Source: Actinoplanes flavus
Lineage (GTDB): Bacteria; Actinomycetota; Actinomycetes; Mycobacteriales; Micromonosporaceae
Reading direction: 5' to 3'
Assembly (NCBI RefSeq): GCF_017592555.1
Contig: NZ_JAGFNS010000051.1
Location: forward strand, 1-39,663
Length of the DNA stretch: 39,663 bases
Part shown: piece by piece, positions 1-8,900 of the stretch
Layout of the letters: the number at the start of each line of letters is the position of its first letter
Numbering within the stretch: the first letter of the stretch is position 1
Notes under the pieces: generated by a model
Database searches by the model: none
Told to the model about the DNA's origin: nothing
The model's input: the letters and a program-made list of their open reading frames with translations, nothing else
Program-made: the position numbers and the translations under genes

Positions 1-123
1 TCGCCCGGCTCAAGCGCCACCGCGGCGTGGCCACCCGCTACGACAAGTTGGCCGTCCGATTCCAGGCCGTCCTAACCATCACGGTCATCTGCGAGTGGCT
101 CTGACCGGCTTATGAAACACGCC
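1..123 (+). mobile_element. IS5-family insertion sequence, terminal fragment
   Basis: This is the 3' part of an insertion sequence running out of the window on the left. It holds the last codons of a transposase and then a short end sequence (GGCTTATGAAACACGCC) that abuts TTAG at 124-127. The same 123 bases occur in inverted orientation at 39541-39663. The element's other end and its full inverted repeats lie outside the window. The IS5 family call rests on the transposase C-terminus. Confidence 0.85.
3..104 (+). CDS. IS5-family transposase, C-terminal fragment (5' end outside window)
   Basis: Only the last 33 codons are visible. They contain RHRGVATRYDKLAVRF followed by a hydrophobic tail ending in CEWL and a TGA stop. 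The R-G-[VI]-A-T-R-Y-D-K block after the last catalytic glutamate is characteristic of IS5-family DDE transposases; the catalytic residues themselves are outside the window. The gene reads inward, toward the 3' end of the neighbouring MarR gene on the other strand. The identical fragment at the far end reads inward too. Confidence 0.85.
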   Translation, partial: ARLKRHRGVATRYDKLAVRFQAVLTITVICEWL

Positions 124-624
124 TTAGTCGGCCGTGTCGCCGAGCGCGATCAGGATCGTTCGTAGGGCGTCGATGGTGGCGCGGGTGGTCTCCGGGGGGA
201 TGTGTCGCAGCAGGGCCGCCTGGGCCGCGCTGGCCGCGCGGACCGCCTCCTCGGCCCTGGTGACGCCGGTGGGGGAGAGGCGCACCCAGGAGCTGCGGGC
301 GTCGGACGGGTCGGGATCGCGCTCGATGAGACCGGCCAGGGTGAGCCGGCGCAGCACGTTGCTGGTGCCGCCGGAGGTGAGGGCCAGACGCTGGGTGAGG
401 ACGGACGGCCGCAGCCGGTAGGGCTCGCCCGCGGCGCGCAGCACGGCCAGGATGTCGTACTCCGCCTTGGTCAGGCCGAGCCTCGCCAGTTTCGCCTCGG
501 CCGGGGCGTTGAGCAGTGCGGACAGCCGGGCCGCCCGCTTGCTGATCTCGAGTTCCGCACCGACGGCGCCGGGGAGCTCCGCGTCCCACGCCCCGGCGAT
601 GTCGTCCACCACGTCCCTGGCCAC
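124..624 (-). CDS. MarR-family transcriptional regulator
   Basis: A 166-residue winged-helix regulator of normal MarR length. The middle holds the recognition region and wing (LTQRLALTSGGTSNVLRRLTLAG, then ERDPDPSDARSSWVRLSPTG), flanked by helices that would form the dimer interface. The start is GTG at 622-624, with an AGGA ribosome site about 8 nt upstream; the nearby ATG at 630-632 is out of frame. The gene is divergent from the amidohydrolase at 693, and the short gap holds two AAAGCTTTCT motifs. It therefore probably represses itself and the amidohydrolase in response to a small ligand (inference). Its TAA stop is formed by the four-base target at which the left IS is inserted. Confidence 0.9.
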   Translation of the reverse strand: MARDVVDDIAGAWDAELPGAVGAELEISKRAARLSALLNAPAEAKLARLGLTKAEYDILAVLRAAGEPYRLRPSVLTQRLALTSGGTSNVLRRLTLAGLIERDPDPSDARSSWVRLSPTGVTRAEEAVRAASAAQAALLRHIPPETTRATIDALRTILIALGDTAD

Positions 625-637
625 CGGATCATCCTAC

Positions 638-692
638 TTGCGCCGAACAAAGCTTTCTGGATACCTTTTTGAAAAGCTTTCTAGGGGGAGAC
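638..692. promoter_or_regulatory. Divergent promoter with two MarR-type operator candidates
   Basis: The 68-bp gap between the MarR gene and the amidohydrolase contains AAAGCTTTCT twice, at 649-658 and 673-682, 24 bp apart. Each copy has a palindromic AAAGCTTT core. A rightward promoter can be drawn as TTGCGC (638-643), 18 bp, TACCTT (662-667). One operator then sits between -35 and -10 and the other at the start site, which is a classic repression layout. The A/T-rich motif stands out in very GC-rich DNA. Binding by the MarR protein is inferred. Confidence 0.6.
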
Positions 693-1874
693 ATGGATCT
701 TGTGATCAATGGCGGCCGCCTGATCACCGGCGAGCGGGCCGATGTGCTCGTGGACGACGGCCGGATCGTGGCGGTGGGGGTGTTCCCGGCCGTGGCGGCG
801 CACGAGGTGATCGACGCCGACGGGCTGGTGATCGCGCCCGGCCTGGTCGACAGCCACCAGCACGTGGCGCAGGCGCCGCTGCGCGGCATCGGCGCGGACA
901 TGACGCTCGCTGACTATCTCGCCACCGTTCTCGGCCGGCTCCTTCCGGCGTACGGGCCGGACGACGCCCACCACGCCACCCTGCTCGGCGCGGCCGAGGC
1001 CCTGAACGCGGGCATCACCACCGTCCTCGACTTCTGCAACGTCACCCGGACACCCGAGCACACCGACGCGGTGCTGGCCGCCTACGAGACGGCCGGCATC
1101 CGGGCCGTGGTGGGGCACAACAACCCGGCCGACGTGGCCGACGTGCGGCGGGTGGCCGGGCTGCGCGGGCGGGTCACCGGCGCGCTGGCGATCAACGGTC
1201 CCGGGTTCGGCGACTGGGCGGACACCGTCCGCGAGATCCGGCTGGGCCGGGAGCTGGGCATGCTGGTCACCCTGCACGCGGGCGGCGGACCCGGCGGACC
1301 GCTGCGCCGGCTCCACGACGAGGACCTGCTCGGCCCGCACCTGCACCTGGTCCACGTCAACGGGCTGACCGGCGAGGAGGCGAAACTGCTGGCCGGCACC
1401 GGGACCGGGGTCACCGTCACGCCACTGGTCGAAGCGACCATGGGGCACGGGGTGTCGGCCTACAGCACCTTCGCGGGCGCCGGCGGGCGGGCCGGCCTGG
1501 GCGTCGACGTCGTGGTCGACGCGCCGGCGGACCTGTTCGAGCCGTTGCGGGACACGCTCCGGTCGCACCGGCTCGCCACCGGCGTCATGCATCCGGCCGG
1601 CGGCGTTCTGAGCGCGGCCACCGTCGACAGCGCCGCCGCCATCGGGCTCGGCGACCGGATCGGGACGATCGCGCCGGGCCGCCGGGCCGATCTGATCCTG
1701 CTCGACGGCCTGGGACACCTGCCGGACGGGCCGGGACTGGCCGGAGCGGTGGTCACCACCGTGGGGCCGGGCGACGTCCGTACCGTGATCGTCGACGGCC
1801 GGATCGTGAAACGCGACGGTGAGCTCGTCGGTCTCGACCTCCGGCGCCTGCGCCGGACAGGACGAAGGCGGTGA
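693..1874 (+). CDS. Metal-dependent amidohydrolase (cytosine deaminase/TrzA-like)
   Basis: A 393-residue amidohydrolase-superfamily protein that would hydrolyse an amino or amide group on a ring compound in the cytoplasm. An N-terminal beta-sandwich (about 1-50) leads into the barrel. Metal-binding candidates are HQH (H55, H57), H195 in TLHAGG, H221 in LVHVNG and D272 in GLGVDVV. The C-terminus returns to the sandwich (GRRADLILLDG, VIVDGRIV). The usual HxxE after the third histidine is replaced by HAGG, so the substrate cannot be named. I chose ATG 693, preceded by AGGGGGAG, rather than the in-frame ATG at 669. It is divergent from MarR, which probably controls it. Confidence 0.85.
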   Translation: MDLVINGGRLITGERADVLVDDGRIVAVGVFPAVAAHEVIDADGLVIAPGLVDSHQHVAQAPLRGIGADMTLADYLATVLGRLLPAYGPDDAHHATLLGAAEALNAGITTVLDFCNVTRTPEHTDAVLAAYETAGIRAVVGHNNPADVADVRRVAGLRGRVTGALAINGPGFGDWADTVREIRLGRELGMLVTLHAGGGPGGPLRRLHDEDLLGPHLHLVHVNGLTGEEAKLLAGTGTGVTVTPLVEATMGHGVSAYSTFAGAGGRAGLGVDVVVDAPADLFEPLRDTLRSHRLATGVMHPAGGVLSAATVDSAAAIGLGDRIGTIAPGRRADLILLDGLGHLPDGPGLAGAVVTTVGPGDVRTVIVDGRIVKRDGELVGLDLRRLRRTGRRR

Positions 1875-1897
1875 CCCGGTCCGGGTCACCGCCTTCG
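1863..1897. terminator. Bidirectional hairpin terminator between convergent genes
   Basis: CGAAGGCGGTGACCCGG (1863-1879) is followed after one base by its exact reverse complement (1881-1897). The 17-bp stem lies between the amidohydrolase stop codon (which it overlaps) and the end of the convergent GT2 gene. There is no long T-run, as is common in actinobacteria. Confidence 0.8.
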
Positions 1898-1912
1898 CCC
1901 ATCCGCGTACCG

Positions 1913-3793
1913 CTAGGCGGCGGCCCGGACCGCCTCGTCCAGCTGGACGGGCGTCACGTAGCCGGCCTCCACGGCCAGGTCGCCGAGTTTCCGCCACGGG
2001 CCCTCGGTGATGACCTGCCGGTCCAGAAGCTCGCCGAGCTGCGACTCGTCGAGCAGCCCGGCGGCCATCAGCCGCTCGCCGACGTGCTTGCGCGCGGTGA
2101 CCGGGCGGCCCTGCGAGCGCCGGCCCAGGACCAGGTGGGCCACCGGGGCCAGGCAGGTGACGATGGTCAGCAGCGCCCAGAAGTACAGCGACAGGAACGT
2201 GTGACCCAGCGCGATTCCGGCCACCATGAAGACGGCGCTCAGAACCGCCCAGCCCAGGTGCGGCCGGAAGGTGCGCCACGTGTCACCGGTCGCCGCCTTG
2301 CCCTTCGGGGTGACCACGTAGGCCAGTGGCCGTCCGGCCAGCTGGGCGGCCGCCGCGGCCAGGTAGACCGGCGCGGTGGCCAGCTCCAGCGCCATCCCGG
2401 ACAGGCCCCACGAACGGCGCTCGTGGGCGACCAGGTTGAACCGGCGGGTGAACTGGACGAACGCCAGCCCGAACGCGATGTTGGCCAGGAACAGGGCGGC
2501 CCACAGCACGCCGGGCAGCCGGGTGAAGGTGATCCCGCCGACCAGGTAGAGGCCGGTCAGGAAGATGCCGCTGACCCAGGAGATCGCGGTGGTGGGGTAG
2601 TGGGTCTGCAACGCGGCGAAGGACAGCCGCTGGCTCACCTTCGGCAGCCGGCGCAGGACGGCCGGCGAGTGGCCGCGGGCGATCTCCCAGATGCCGTACG
2701 CCCACCGCTTCTGCTGGCTGAAGAAGTCCGAGTACGTCGCCGGGCCCTCGCCGACCGCGATGATGTCCGGCGTGTAGACGCCGCGCCAGGTGCTGCCGGT
2801 CGCCGGGTTGACCGCTCCGAAGATCACCATCGAGGTGAGGTGGTCCTCGATGATCGAGTCCTGATAGCCGTCGATCTGCTTGAACGCGGCCGGCCGGTAC
2901 AGGTGGTTGGTGCCGATCAGCAGCGGCGCGCCGCGCCCGTTGCCGCCACGCTGGATCACCCCGTGGAACAGGTACGCCAGTTCGGCCGCGCCCCGGGCCA
3001 CGAACGACTCGGTGAGGTTCGCGTACACCTGCGGGGCGACCACGAACCCGGTGTCCGGGTCGGCGAAGTAGCCGAGCGTGCGCTCCAGGAAGTTCGGGTA
3101 CGGCACGTGGTCCGGGTCCATCTGCGCGACCACGTCGTAGTCACTCTCGTGCGCCGACCGCCAGGCGTTGTGGTTGCCGTGCTTGGTGCGCGCCCGGTAC
3201 GGGCCGGACTCCTGGTTCCACTCCGGGCGCCCCTTGCGGCTGAAGTGGCGTACGCCGAGCCGCTCGCACCGGCGCCGTACCTCCGGGTCGTCGCCCTCGT
3301 CGAGCAGCCAGACGTCGAGCACGCCGTCGTGCCGGATCCGCTTCATCGCCCGCAGCGTGGCCATGACCAGCTCGACCGGTTCCTTGCCGGGGACGATCGT
3401 GGTGAGCACGGCCACCCGCATGCCGCGCGGCGGCGTCATCGGGATCGGGTCGCGAGCCCGGGCCGCGAAGAACGTCAGCGCGCAGGTGCGCAGCCCGACG
3501 ATGATCTGCATGATCACCATCACCACGAGACCGGTCACGGTGAGCGCGGCCATCACCGGGTTCAGCCCGTCGACCACCGGCAGGTTGCCCGGCAGCAGCA
3601 GGTACACCCCGAGCACGACGGCCACGGCGACGTGCGCCACACCGAGCAGGCGCAGCGTCCAGTCGTCGCGGCGCGAATAGGCCGGCCGGTACAGGACCCG
3701 GCCTCCGGTCGGCCGCAGCGGCCCGGTGATCTCGGTGGCCGTTCGGCCGTAGAGGGCACCGGATATGCGTCTTTCCACCAGTTGTTCGGTCAC
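1913..3793 (-). CDS. Membrane GT2 glycan synthase with C-terminal MshEN-like domain
   Basis: A 626-residue processive family-2 glycosyltransferase of the cellulose-synthase type. Two membrane segments (about 48-100) precede the catalytic domain. Expected motifs are present: LLDEGDD (about 165), MDPDH (about 225), IIEDH (about 315) and QQKRW (360-364), then several more membrane segments. It would polymerise a sugar from a nucleotide donor and export it. The last 60 residues form two matched motifs, HVGERLMAAGLLDESQL and KLGDLAVEAGYVTPVQL, like the c-di-GMP-binding MshEN domain of type II secretion/pilus ATPases. The start is GTG 3793, which has GGGGAG five bases upstream; the upstream in-frame ATG at 3826 has no ribosome site. 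Confidence 0.88.
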   Translation of the reverse strand: MTEQLVERRISGALYGRTATEITGPLRPTGGRVLYRPAYSRRDDWTLRLLGVAHVAVAVVLGVYLLLPGNLPVVDGLNPVMAALTVTGLVVMVIMQIIVGLRTCALTFFAARARDPIPMTPPRGMRVAVLTTIVPGKEPVELVMATLRAMKRIRHDGVLDVWLLDEGDDPEVRRRCERLGVRHFSRKGRPEWNQESGPYRARTKHGNHNAWRSAHESDYDVVAQMDPDHVPYPNFLERTLGYFADPDTGFVVAPQVYANLTESFVARGAAELAYLFHGVIQRGGNGRGAPLLIGTNHLYRPAAFKQIDGYQDSIIEDHLTSMVIFGAVNPATGSTWRGVYTPDIIAVGEGPATYSDFFSQQKRWAYGIWEIARGHSPAVLRRLPKVSQRLSFAALQTHYPTTAISWVSGIFLTGLYLVGGITFTRLPGVLWAALFLANIAFGLAFVQFTRRFNLVAHERRSWGLSGMALELATAPVYLAAAAAQLAGRPLAYVVTPKGKAATGDTWRTFRPHLGWAVLSAVFMVAGIALGHTFLSLYFWALLTIVTCLAPVAHLVLGRRSQGRPVTARKHVGERLMAAGLLDESQLGELLDRQVITEGPWRKLGDLAVEAGYVTPVQLDEAVRAAA

Positions 3794-3878
3794 ATGTCTC
3801 CCCGTTCTCGATCGTCGGGCCACCATCGGCGGGGAATCCGGGGATCGGAGGGGAATCGTCAGCCGGCCGCCCAGCGGA

Positions 3879-4031
3879 TCAGTAGCCGTCGTCGATCACG
3901 TGCCCGGTGCGGCCGTAGTCGTTCACGATCGCCGCGTACTCCGCGTCCCTCTTCTCGGCGGGCCGCATCAGGTGCGGGCAGACGCGGCTGCCACCGGCGA
4001 ATCCCGCGTGCCCGCAGGCGAGCGTCTCCAC
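3879..4031 (-). CDS. Small Cys/His protein, unknown function
   Basis: A 50-codon reading frame starting with GTG and ending in TGA. The protein begins VETLACGHAGFAGG and contains CGH followed 11 residues later by CPH, a spacing that could bind zinc. Codon third positions are almost all G or C, as in the real genes around it, and the frame does not coincide with another gene. It lies 85 bp upstream of and in the same direction as the GT2 gene, and divergent from the PPOX gene at 4087. No clear ribosome site is visible, so the start is uncertain. I do not recognise the family. Confidence 0.5.
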   Translation of the reverse strand: METLACGHAGFAGGSRVCPHLMRPAEKRDAEYAAIVNDYGRTGHVIDDGY

Positions 4032-4086
4032 CCGGCTGAGTGTGCCTGACCCACGCCGCGGCCGTCTTCCGGGCAGAATGCGGGTT

Positions 4087-4515
4087 GTGGCACAGACGAT
4101 GAGCGAGCCGGAGTGGCGGGAGTTCCTCACCGCGGGGACGCGGACCGGGAAGCTGGCGACGATCCGGGCGGACGGGTCACCGCACGTGGTGCCGGTGTGG
4201 TTCGTGCTGGACGGCGGCGACCTGGTGTTCAACACCGGCGCGTCGTCGGTGAAGGGCCGGAATCTGGCCAGGGATCCGCGGGCCGCGCTCAGCGTGGACG
4301 AGGAGACCCCGCCGTACGCGTTCGTCACCGTGCGGGGAAGCGTGACCGTCAGCACGGATCTGGACGACATGCGGGTCTGGTCGACCCGGATCGCGCACCG
4401 GTACATGGGCGCCGACCTGGCCGACCGTTACGGCGCCCGCAACGCGGTCGAGGGTGAGCTGCTGGTCCGCCTGCGGATCGAGCATGTGGTCGCGTTCGGT
4501 GGCGTCGCCGACTGA
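4087..4515 (+). CDS. PPOX-class F420-dependent oxidoreductase
   Basis: A 142-residue split-barrel flavin/deazaflavin reductase. The N-terminal block GTRTGKLATIRADGSPHVVPVWFVLDGGDLVFNTG and the following SSVKGRNLARDPRAALSVDEE are typical of the Rv1155/Rv2074-like PPOX family, whose members often use coenzyme F420 to reduce small cyclic substrates. Length is normal and no domain is missing. I chose GTG 4087 because relatives begin in this way (MAQTMSEPEW); ATG 4078 and ATG 4099 are alternatives and none has a good ribosome site. It converges on the GH26 gene. Confidence 0.82.
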   Translation: MAQTMSEPEWREFLTAGTRTGKLATIRADGSPHVVPVWFVLDGGDLVFNTGASSVKGRNLARDPRAALSVDEETPPYAFVTVRGSVTVSTDLDDMRVWSTRIAHRYMGADLADRYGARNAVEGELLVRLRIEHVVAFGGVAD

Positions 4516-4545
4516 GCCGCCACCCCGGGGTGGGGTGGCGGCTCA
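4513..4545. terminator. Bidirectional hairpin terminator
   Basis: TGAGCCGCCACCCC (4513-4526) pairs perfectly with GGGGTGGCGGCTCA (4532-4545) across a 5-nt loop. The stem begins at the stop codon of the PPOX gene and ends just before the 3' end of the convergent GH26 gene, so it can serve both. Confidence 0.8.
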
Positions 4546-4552
4546 ATGACTG

Positions 4553-5602
4553 TCAGGCGAGCTTGACGTTGAAGATCGGGTTGGCGGCGAGCTTGCGGAA
4601 GGAGGCGAGGCTGGCCGGGGTGCTGTTGATGCTGATGTCGCGGTTGCCCTGGTCGTCGGCCTTGGTGTCGAAGTGCACGATCGCCTTGATCGCGGGCCGC
4701 TTCTTCAGCTCCGGCAGGACACTGTTGTAGACCGCGGACTTGTCGGTCTTCTTACCGATCCGGTGGTAGCCACCCCACTCGGCGATCATCAGCGGCTTGT
4801 TCTTGTGCTTGGTCGTCGCCCACTCGTAGAAACCGGGGCCACCGTTCTTCGGCTTACGGTCGAGCAGGTCGGCGAACGTGCCGTAGTGGTAGTAGCCCTT
4901 CTCCACACTGACGTAGGAGTCCAGGCCGATCCAGTCCACCACGTCGTCGCCCGGGTACAGGTCCTTCCACCACGACTGGGCCATCCACTTCTCGTTACCC
5001 ATGTACGCCATCACGTTCACGACGTTGTCGACGCCCTGCGCCTCCAGACGCTGGATGGTGTGCCGGTACATGGCCGCGAAGTCCTTGGCCTCCCAGCCCG
5101 AGCCCTTCTTCGGCTTGACGTCGTTCTCCGGCTCGTGGTTGAGCACCAGGAACACCTGCTTGTCGTACGCCTTGATCCGCTTGGCGAACGCGTCGATCCG
5201 CTTATCCTGCTCGCCCTTGGCGACCTTCGCCCACGACGAGCCGTAGGCGACCTTCCAGTTGAGCAGCAGCACCCGCGGGTTGGCCGGGTCCTGGGTCATG
5301 GCGATCTCGGCCTTGGTGGGGAACGCCTCGTCGCCCTTGTGGTAGGTGTGGAAGATCGTCGCGGTCCGCCCGGACAGCTTCTCCCAGTTCTTGTGCTCCA
5401 GGTCACGCGGCTTGCTGGTGAACCCACCAGCCGCACCACCCCACAGCACCCCGCAGGACGGGACCAGGTTGGCGTCGGTCACACACTGGGTCTTGGCCGG
5501 AGCCGCCTGCGCGGCGACCGGAGCCACGACAGCGGCAGTGGCGGTACCCGCGAATACGGCGGTCAAGGCTGTCAGCATCATCGGCAGCTTGGCGCGTCGC
5601 AA
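4553..5602 (-). CDS. Secreted glycoside hydrolase family 26 protein
   Basis: A 349-residue exported hydrolase. The N-terminus (RRAK, a hydrophobic stretch, then VAAQAAPA) is a Sec signal peptide, probably cut after AQA. The catalytic region has the GH26 acid/base motif LVLNHEPEND and the nucleophile motif LMIAEWGGYH, with conserved WIGLDSY between them. GH26 enzymes cut beta-mannans or related beta-glycans outside the cell; the exact substrate cannot be read here. The start is an unusual TTG at 5600-5602 with GGGGGAG six bases upstream; this gives a proper signal peptide, whereas the longer in-frame ATG at 5740 would bury it. The GT2 synthase nearby could be a functional partner (inference). 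Confidence 0.85.
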   Translation of the reverse strand: MRRAKLPMMLTALTAVFAGTATAAVVAPVAAQAAPAKTQCVTDANLVPSCGVLWGGAAGGFTSKPRDLEHKNWEKLSGRTATIFHTYHKGDEAFPTKAEIAMTQDPANPRVLLLNWKVAYGSSWAKVAKGEQDKRIDAFAKRIKAYDKQVFLVLNHEPENDVKPKKGSGWEAKDFAAMYRHTIQRLEAQGVDNVVNVMAYMGNEKWMAQSWWKDLYPGDDVVDWIGLDSYVSVEKGYYHYGTFADLLDRKPKNGGPGFYEWATTKHKNKPLMIAEWGGYHRIGKKTDKSAVYNSVLPELKKRPAIKAIVHFDTKADDQGNRDISINSTPASLASFRKLAANPIFNVKLA

Positions 5603-5926
5603 AACAATCTCCCCCGTTTGTCCGGCACGTTGTCGGCCGGGCATGGGAAAGAGATTCCAGGGCGGGCGTTGCACCTCCAGTGCCCGAACCGGTGCCGGGC
5701 GGTTGCGACCGTCCAGGCCCCGGGTCGAACGACTCGCCACGGGTAATCGGCCGGCTCAGGGACGGGTTTACCGAAGTGAGCGGGCGGAGATGGACCACCG
5801 ATCTGCGCCCGGCGGTCGCGGCACAGGCGTGCGCGGGCAGATGCTCGCGTGGCGCCGCCGGGACGGCCGGAGATGCGGTCGGGGGCGGCGGACGCCGTAC
5901 CGGAAAACGGTTTTGATCTTCTGGGT
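5603..5926 (-). other. Non-coding 324-bp gap upstream of the GH26 gene
   Basis: This gap separates the NACHT stop codon from the GH26 start on the same strand. It holds the GH26 ribosome site (5609-5615). Read on the minus strand it contains GGTAAACCC (5772-5764) in a G/C-rich context that could fold, about 165 nt ahead of the GH26 start. GGTAAACC resembles part of the c-di-GMP-I riboswitch core, but the second conserved block (GACGCAAAGCC) is not present as such. I see no convincing terminator for the NACHT gene. Confidence 0.4.
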
Positions 5927-8900
5927 CTAGTTCTCGACCAGCAGCCGGCGCATCGCCACGACCAGGTGGCCGGCGATGACCAGGACCTGGCGCCGTTCGT
6001 CGGTGAGCCCGGCCATCCCGTCGATCCAGGGACGCAGCCCGGCGGCCACCTCGTGCAGCACCTCGGGGGTGCGGGCCAGGACGTCCGCGCCGGCCGGCCA
6101 GCGATCGCCCCAGATCAGCGCCCCGGCCAGCAGGGCCGCGAAACCCGGGCTCTCCACCGGGACCTGGGCCAGGTACGCCGTGGTCTCCGGCCGGTCACCC
6201 AGTTCCGGGTACTGGGCGGCCAGCAGGGAGCGCGGCCACCAGTCCGGCGACACCCGGGCCTCCACCGCGAACGGGTCGAGGGCGGTCACGTCGGAGACCC
6301 GGAACAGCTCGGGGCTGTGCGCCACGTGCGCGGCCAGCAGCGCCCGGCTGTAGCGGTGGGCGCGACCGGTCTGGATCAGTCCGCTGACGGTACGGCGGCC
6401 GTCCCAGAACGCCTCCGGGTCGACGTAGGCGCGGGCGGCCTGCCCGAGCGCCTCGATCTCGCGGTCCGAGCTCTCGATCGCGTACTCGTTGCCGACCGCG
6501 CCGTGGCCGGCGTTGAGGACCACCGCGTCGATGCGGGACAGGGCCAGCCACTCGGTGTGCACGGCCGGCTGCGCGGCGGTCGCGCCGCCCCGGGTGATGG
6601 CCCAGTCCGGCTCGCTCTCCGGGGAGATGGTGTCCAGGAACTCCACGTCCAGGTAGCCCTGCCAGAGGCGGACCAGCCGGGTCCACCAGTCGTTCGAGTC
6701 GTCCGGCGGCGGCACGATCGAGGCGAGCGTCACCGGGTCGCTCTCCACGTGCAGCAGGAGCAGCAGCAGATTGGCCGTGTAGATCGCGTACCGCTCCATG
6801 TAGGTGCCGGTGGACGGCGAGTAGGTGCCGTAGCGGCCGCGGTCCCAGCGGTCCTCGGCCTCGCGCAGCAGCACGCGCAGGATGTCACCGGCCCGGCGGG
6901 CGCCCTCCGGGTCGGCGTGCAGCTGCTCGATGAACGGCAGCACCGACGAGCCGCCGGAGTTCAGCGTCTGGTGTGACAGCAGCGCGTAGAGGCGGTCGTC
7001 GTCCCAGTTCTGGGAGGACGGGCGGTCCCGGGAGCGCCACAGCTCGGCGAGTTCGGTCATCACGAAGTAGGCGATCAGGTACTCGCCGAAGGTGGCGTGC
7101 AGGAACTCGTAGCTGCGCCCCTCCACCCCCTCGTCGACCTCGGAGGCGTGGATGAAGAAGAACCGGCCGAGGACCCGCCGGGCCGCGCTCAGCGCCCCGC
7201 CGCGCCGCGCATGTTGCCGCTGCCGGGGCGCCGGGTCGAGGGCCTGGAGGTCCTCCAGCAGGGTCTGCTCCTCGATGTAGTGCTTGCCCCGGTTGAACAT
7301 GCCGAACGCCGCGATGCCGAGCCGCCACAGCTCGGCCTGGATCCCGGCCTCGTCGCCGGCGCGCGCCGGGCTGTCCGGCTTGTTCAGCTCCCGCTCGATG
7401 AACCGGCGCAGGATGGCGCCGTAGATCTGCGCCGGGGTGGAGTCCTGCTGCATGGGCGGCAGCCCGTTGGCGGCGCCGTGCAGCACCAGCAGCAGCAACA
7501 GCAGCGGCTGGCGGGCGATGTCGCCGTAGGACAGCACGGACGTCGGTGACGGGATGCCGGCCAGCCCGCTGGGCCCCAGGTACGGGTTCGCCCGCTCCCA
7601 GATCCCCAGCCACGCCCCGACCTGCTCGGTGCTGAAGTCCTCCAGCTTGATGACCAGGCAGCCCTCCGGGATCCGGGCCAGGTCGGCCACCAGGGTGCGG
7701 GAGGTGACGATGACCGCGACCGGCCGGGACGCGAGCCGTTCGATCCGCTGGAACTCGACCACGTTCTGCAGATAGTTCGACTCGGCGGTGCCGGACGCCT
7801 GCATGAACTCGTCGAGCCCGTCGATGAACAGCACCCGGGTCGCGTCGGCGGACGCGTCGCTCAGCTCGGCCCAGGAGACCCGCCCGTTGGTGGCCTTGCC
7901 GAGCACCGCGGCCACCTGCTGGTAGACGGGCGCGCTCGGGTCCGGCACCTGGCGCAGCGGGATCCGGGCGGCGGTGAAGGCGTCGCTGCCGGAGAGCCGG
8001 GCCGCGCACACCTTGGTGAACATGCTCTTGCCCGAGCCGGGGTGGCCGAGCACCACGAGCGGACGTTCGTGGCTGCGCGGGGAGGAGAAGTAGGCGGCCA
8101 GGAAGGCGTCCAGGTCACCGCCGAGCGGGGTGCGCTTCTCCCACCACGACTCGTCGGCCGGGGCCGCCGCGTCGGTCATCACCATCCACCGGTACGCGGG
8201 GCTGAGGTATCCGTCCTCGATGGCCGGCACCCGCAGCGCCGGAAGATCGTCGGACACCCCGGCGGCGACCAGCGGCTCGCGCAGGGCCGCCCGGTTGAAC
8301 TCGGTCACGAACCGGCGCACCTGACCGGCCTGCTCCCGGCCGGCCCCGGCCAGCGACACCATCAGGCGCTCCAGCCGGGCCAGCGACTCCACCGCCCGCC
8401 CGGCGGTGACCTGGGTGGCGTGGTGTTCGCCGAGCATCGTCCAGATCTCGAACTCGCGGACGTCGGCGGCCAGCAGTTTGTACTCGGCGTCGTACCGGCG
8501 GACCGCCCGGCCGACGATATCCTCGATCAGTGGCTGCACCGGGCTCAGCACCTCGGCCCGCTCCCAGACGGCGAAGTTCTGGAAGAACCGGACGCACAGC
8601 ACGGCCAGCTCCCGGTAGCGCGGGGCGATCACGGTGTCGCGGGTGGCCCGGAATCCGCAGCCGGCCCACGGCAGCGGGATCGCGAGGGTGGTGACCATCT
8701 GGGTCAGCTGCTCCTGGGCCGGTCCGGCGGCGGCCCGGTCGGTGAGGCGGCGTTTGTCCTCTTCGGTCAGCCCGATCCGGTCGTACACCGGGCCGACGGT
8801 CTCCCGGACGGCGGCGAAGAACGCCCCGTACGCCAGCGCGGTGTGTGTCGCGGCGAGGACGTCGGCGCGTTCCGGGGATCGGCCGCCGCGCAGCCGTTCG

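Larger units (their letters stand above)
1..127. repeat. Terminal inverted repeat of the window, left copy (127 nt)
   Basis: Bases 1-127 are the exact reverse complement of 39537-39663. The match covers the IS end (1-123) plus four bases TTAG that lie outside the IS. Base 128 (T) no longer matches (the corresponding base at the other end is G). The four shared flanking bases are probably the IS target sequence (CTAA/TTAG). Confidence 0.95.

Noticed and set aside
1871..4039. A 722-codon open frame opposite the GT2 gene
   Set aside because: It is the antisense shadow of the GT2 synthase: rich in Arg, Gly, His and Gln, no domain, and the real gene on the other strand has full GT2 motifs.
5603..5926. 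c-di-GMP riboswitch
   Set aside because: Only a GGTAAACC-like block is seen; the GACGCAAAGCC block and proper spacing are absent. It is kept as a weak lead in the findings, not as a feature.
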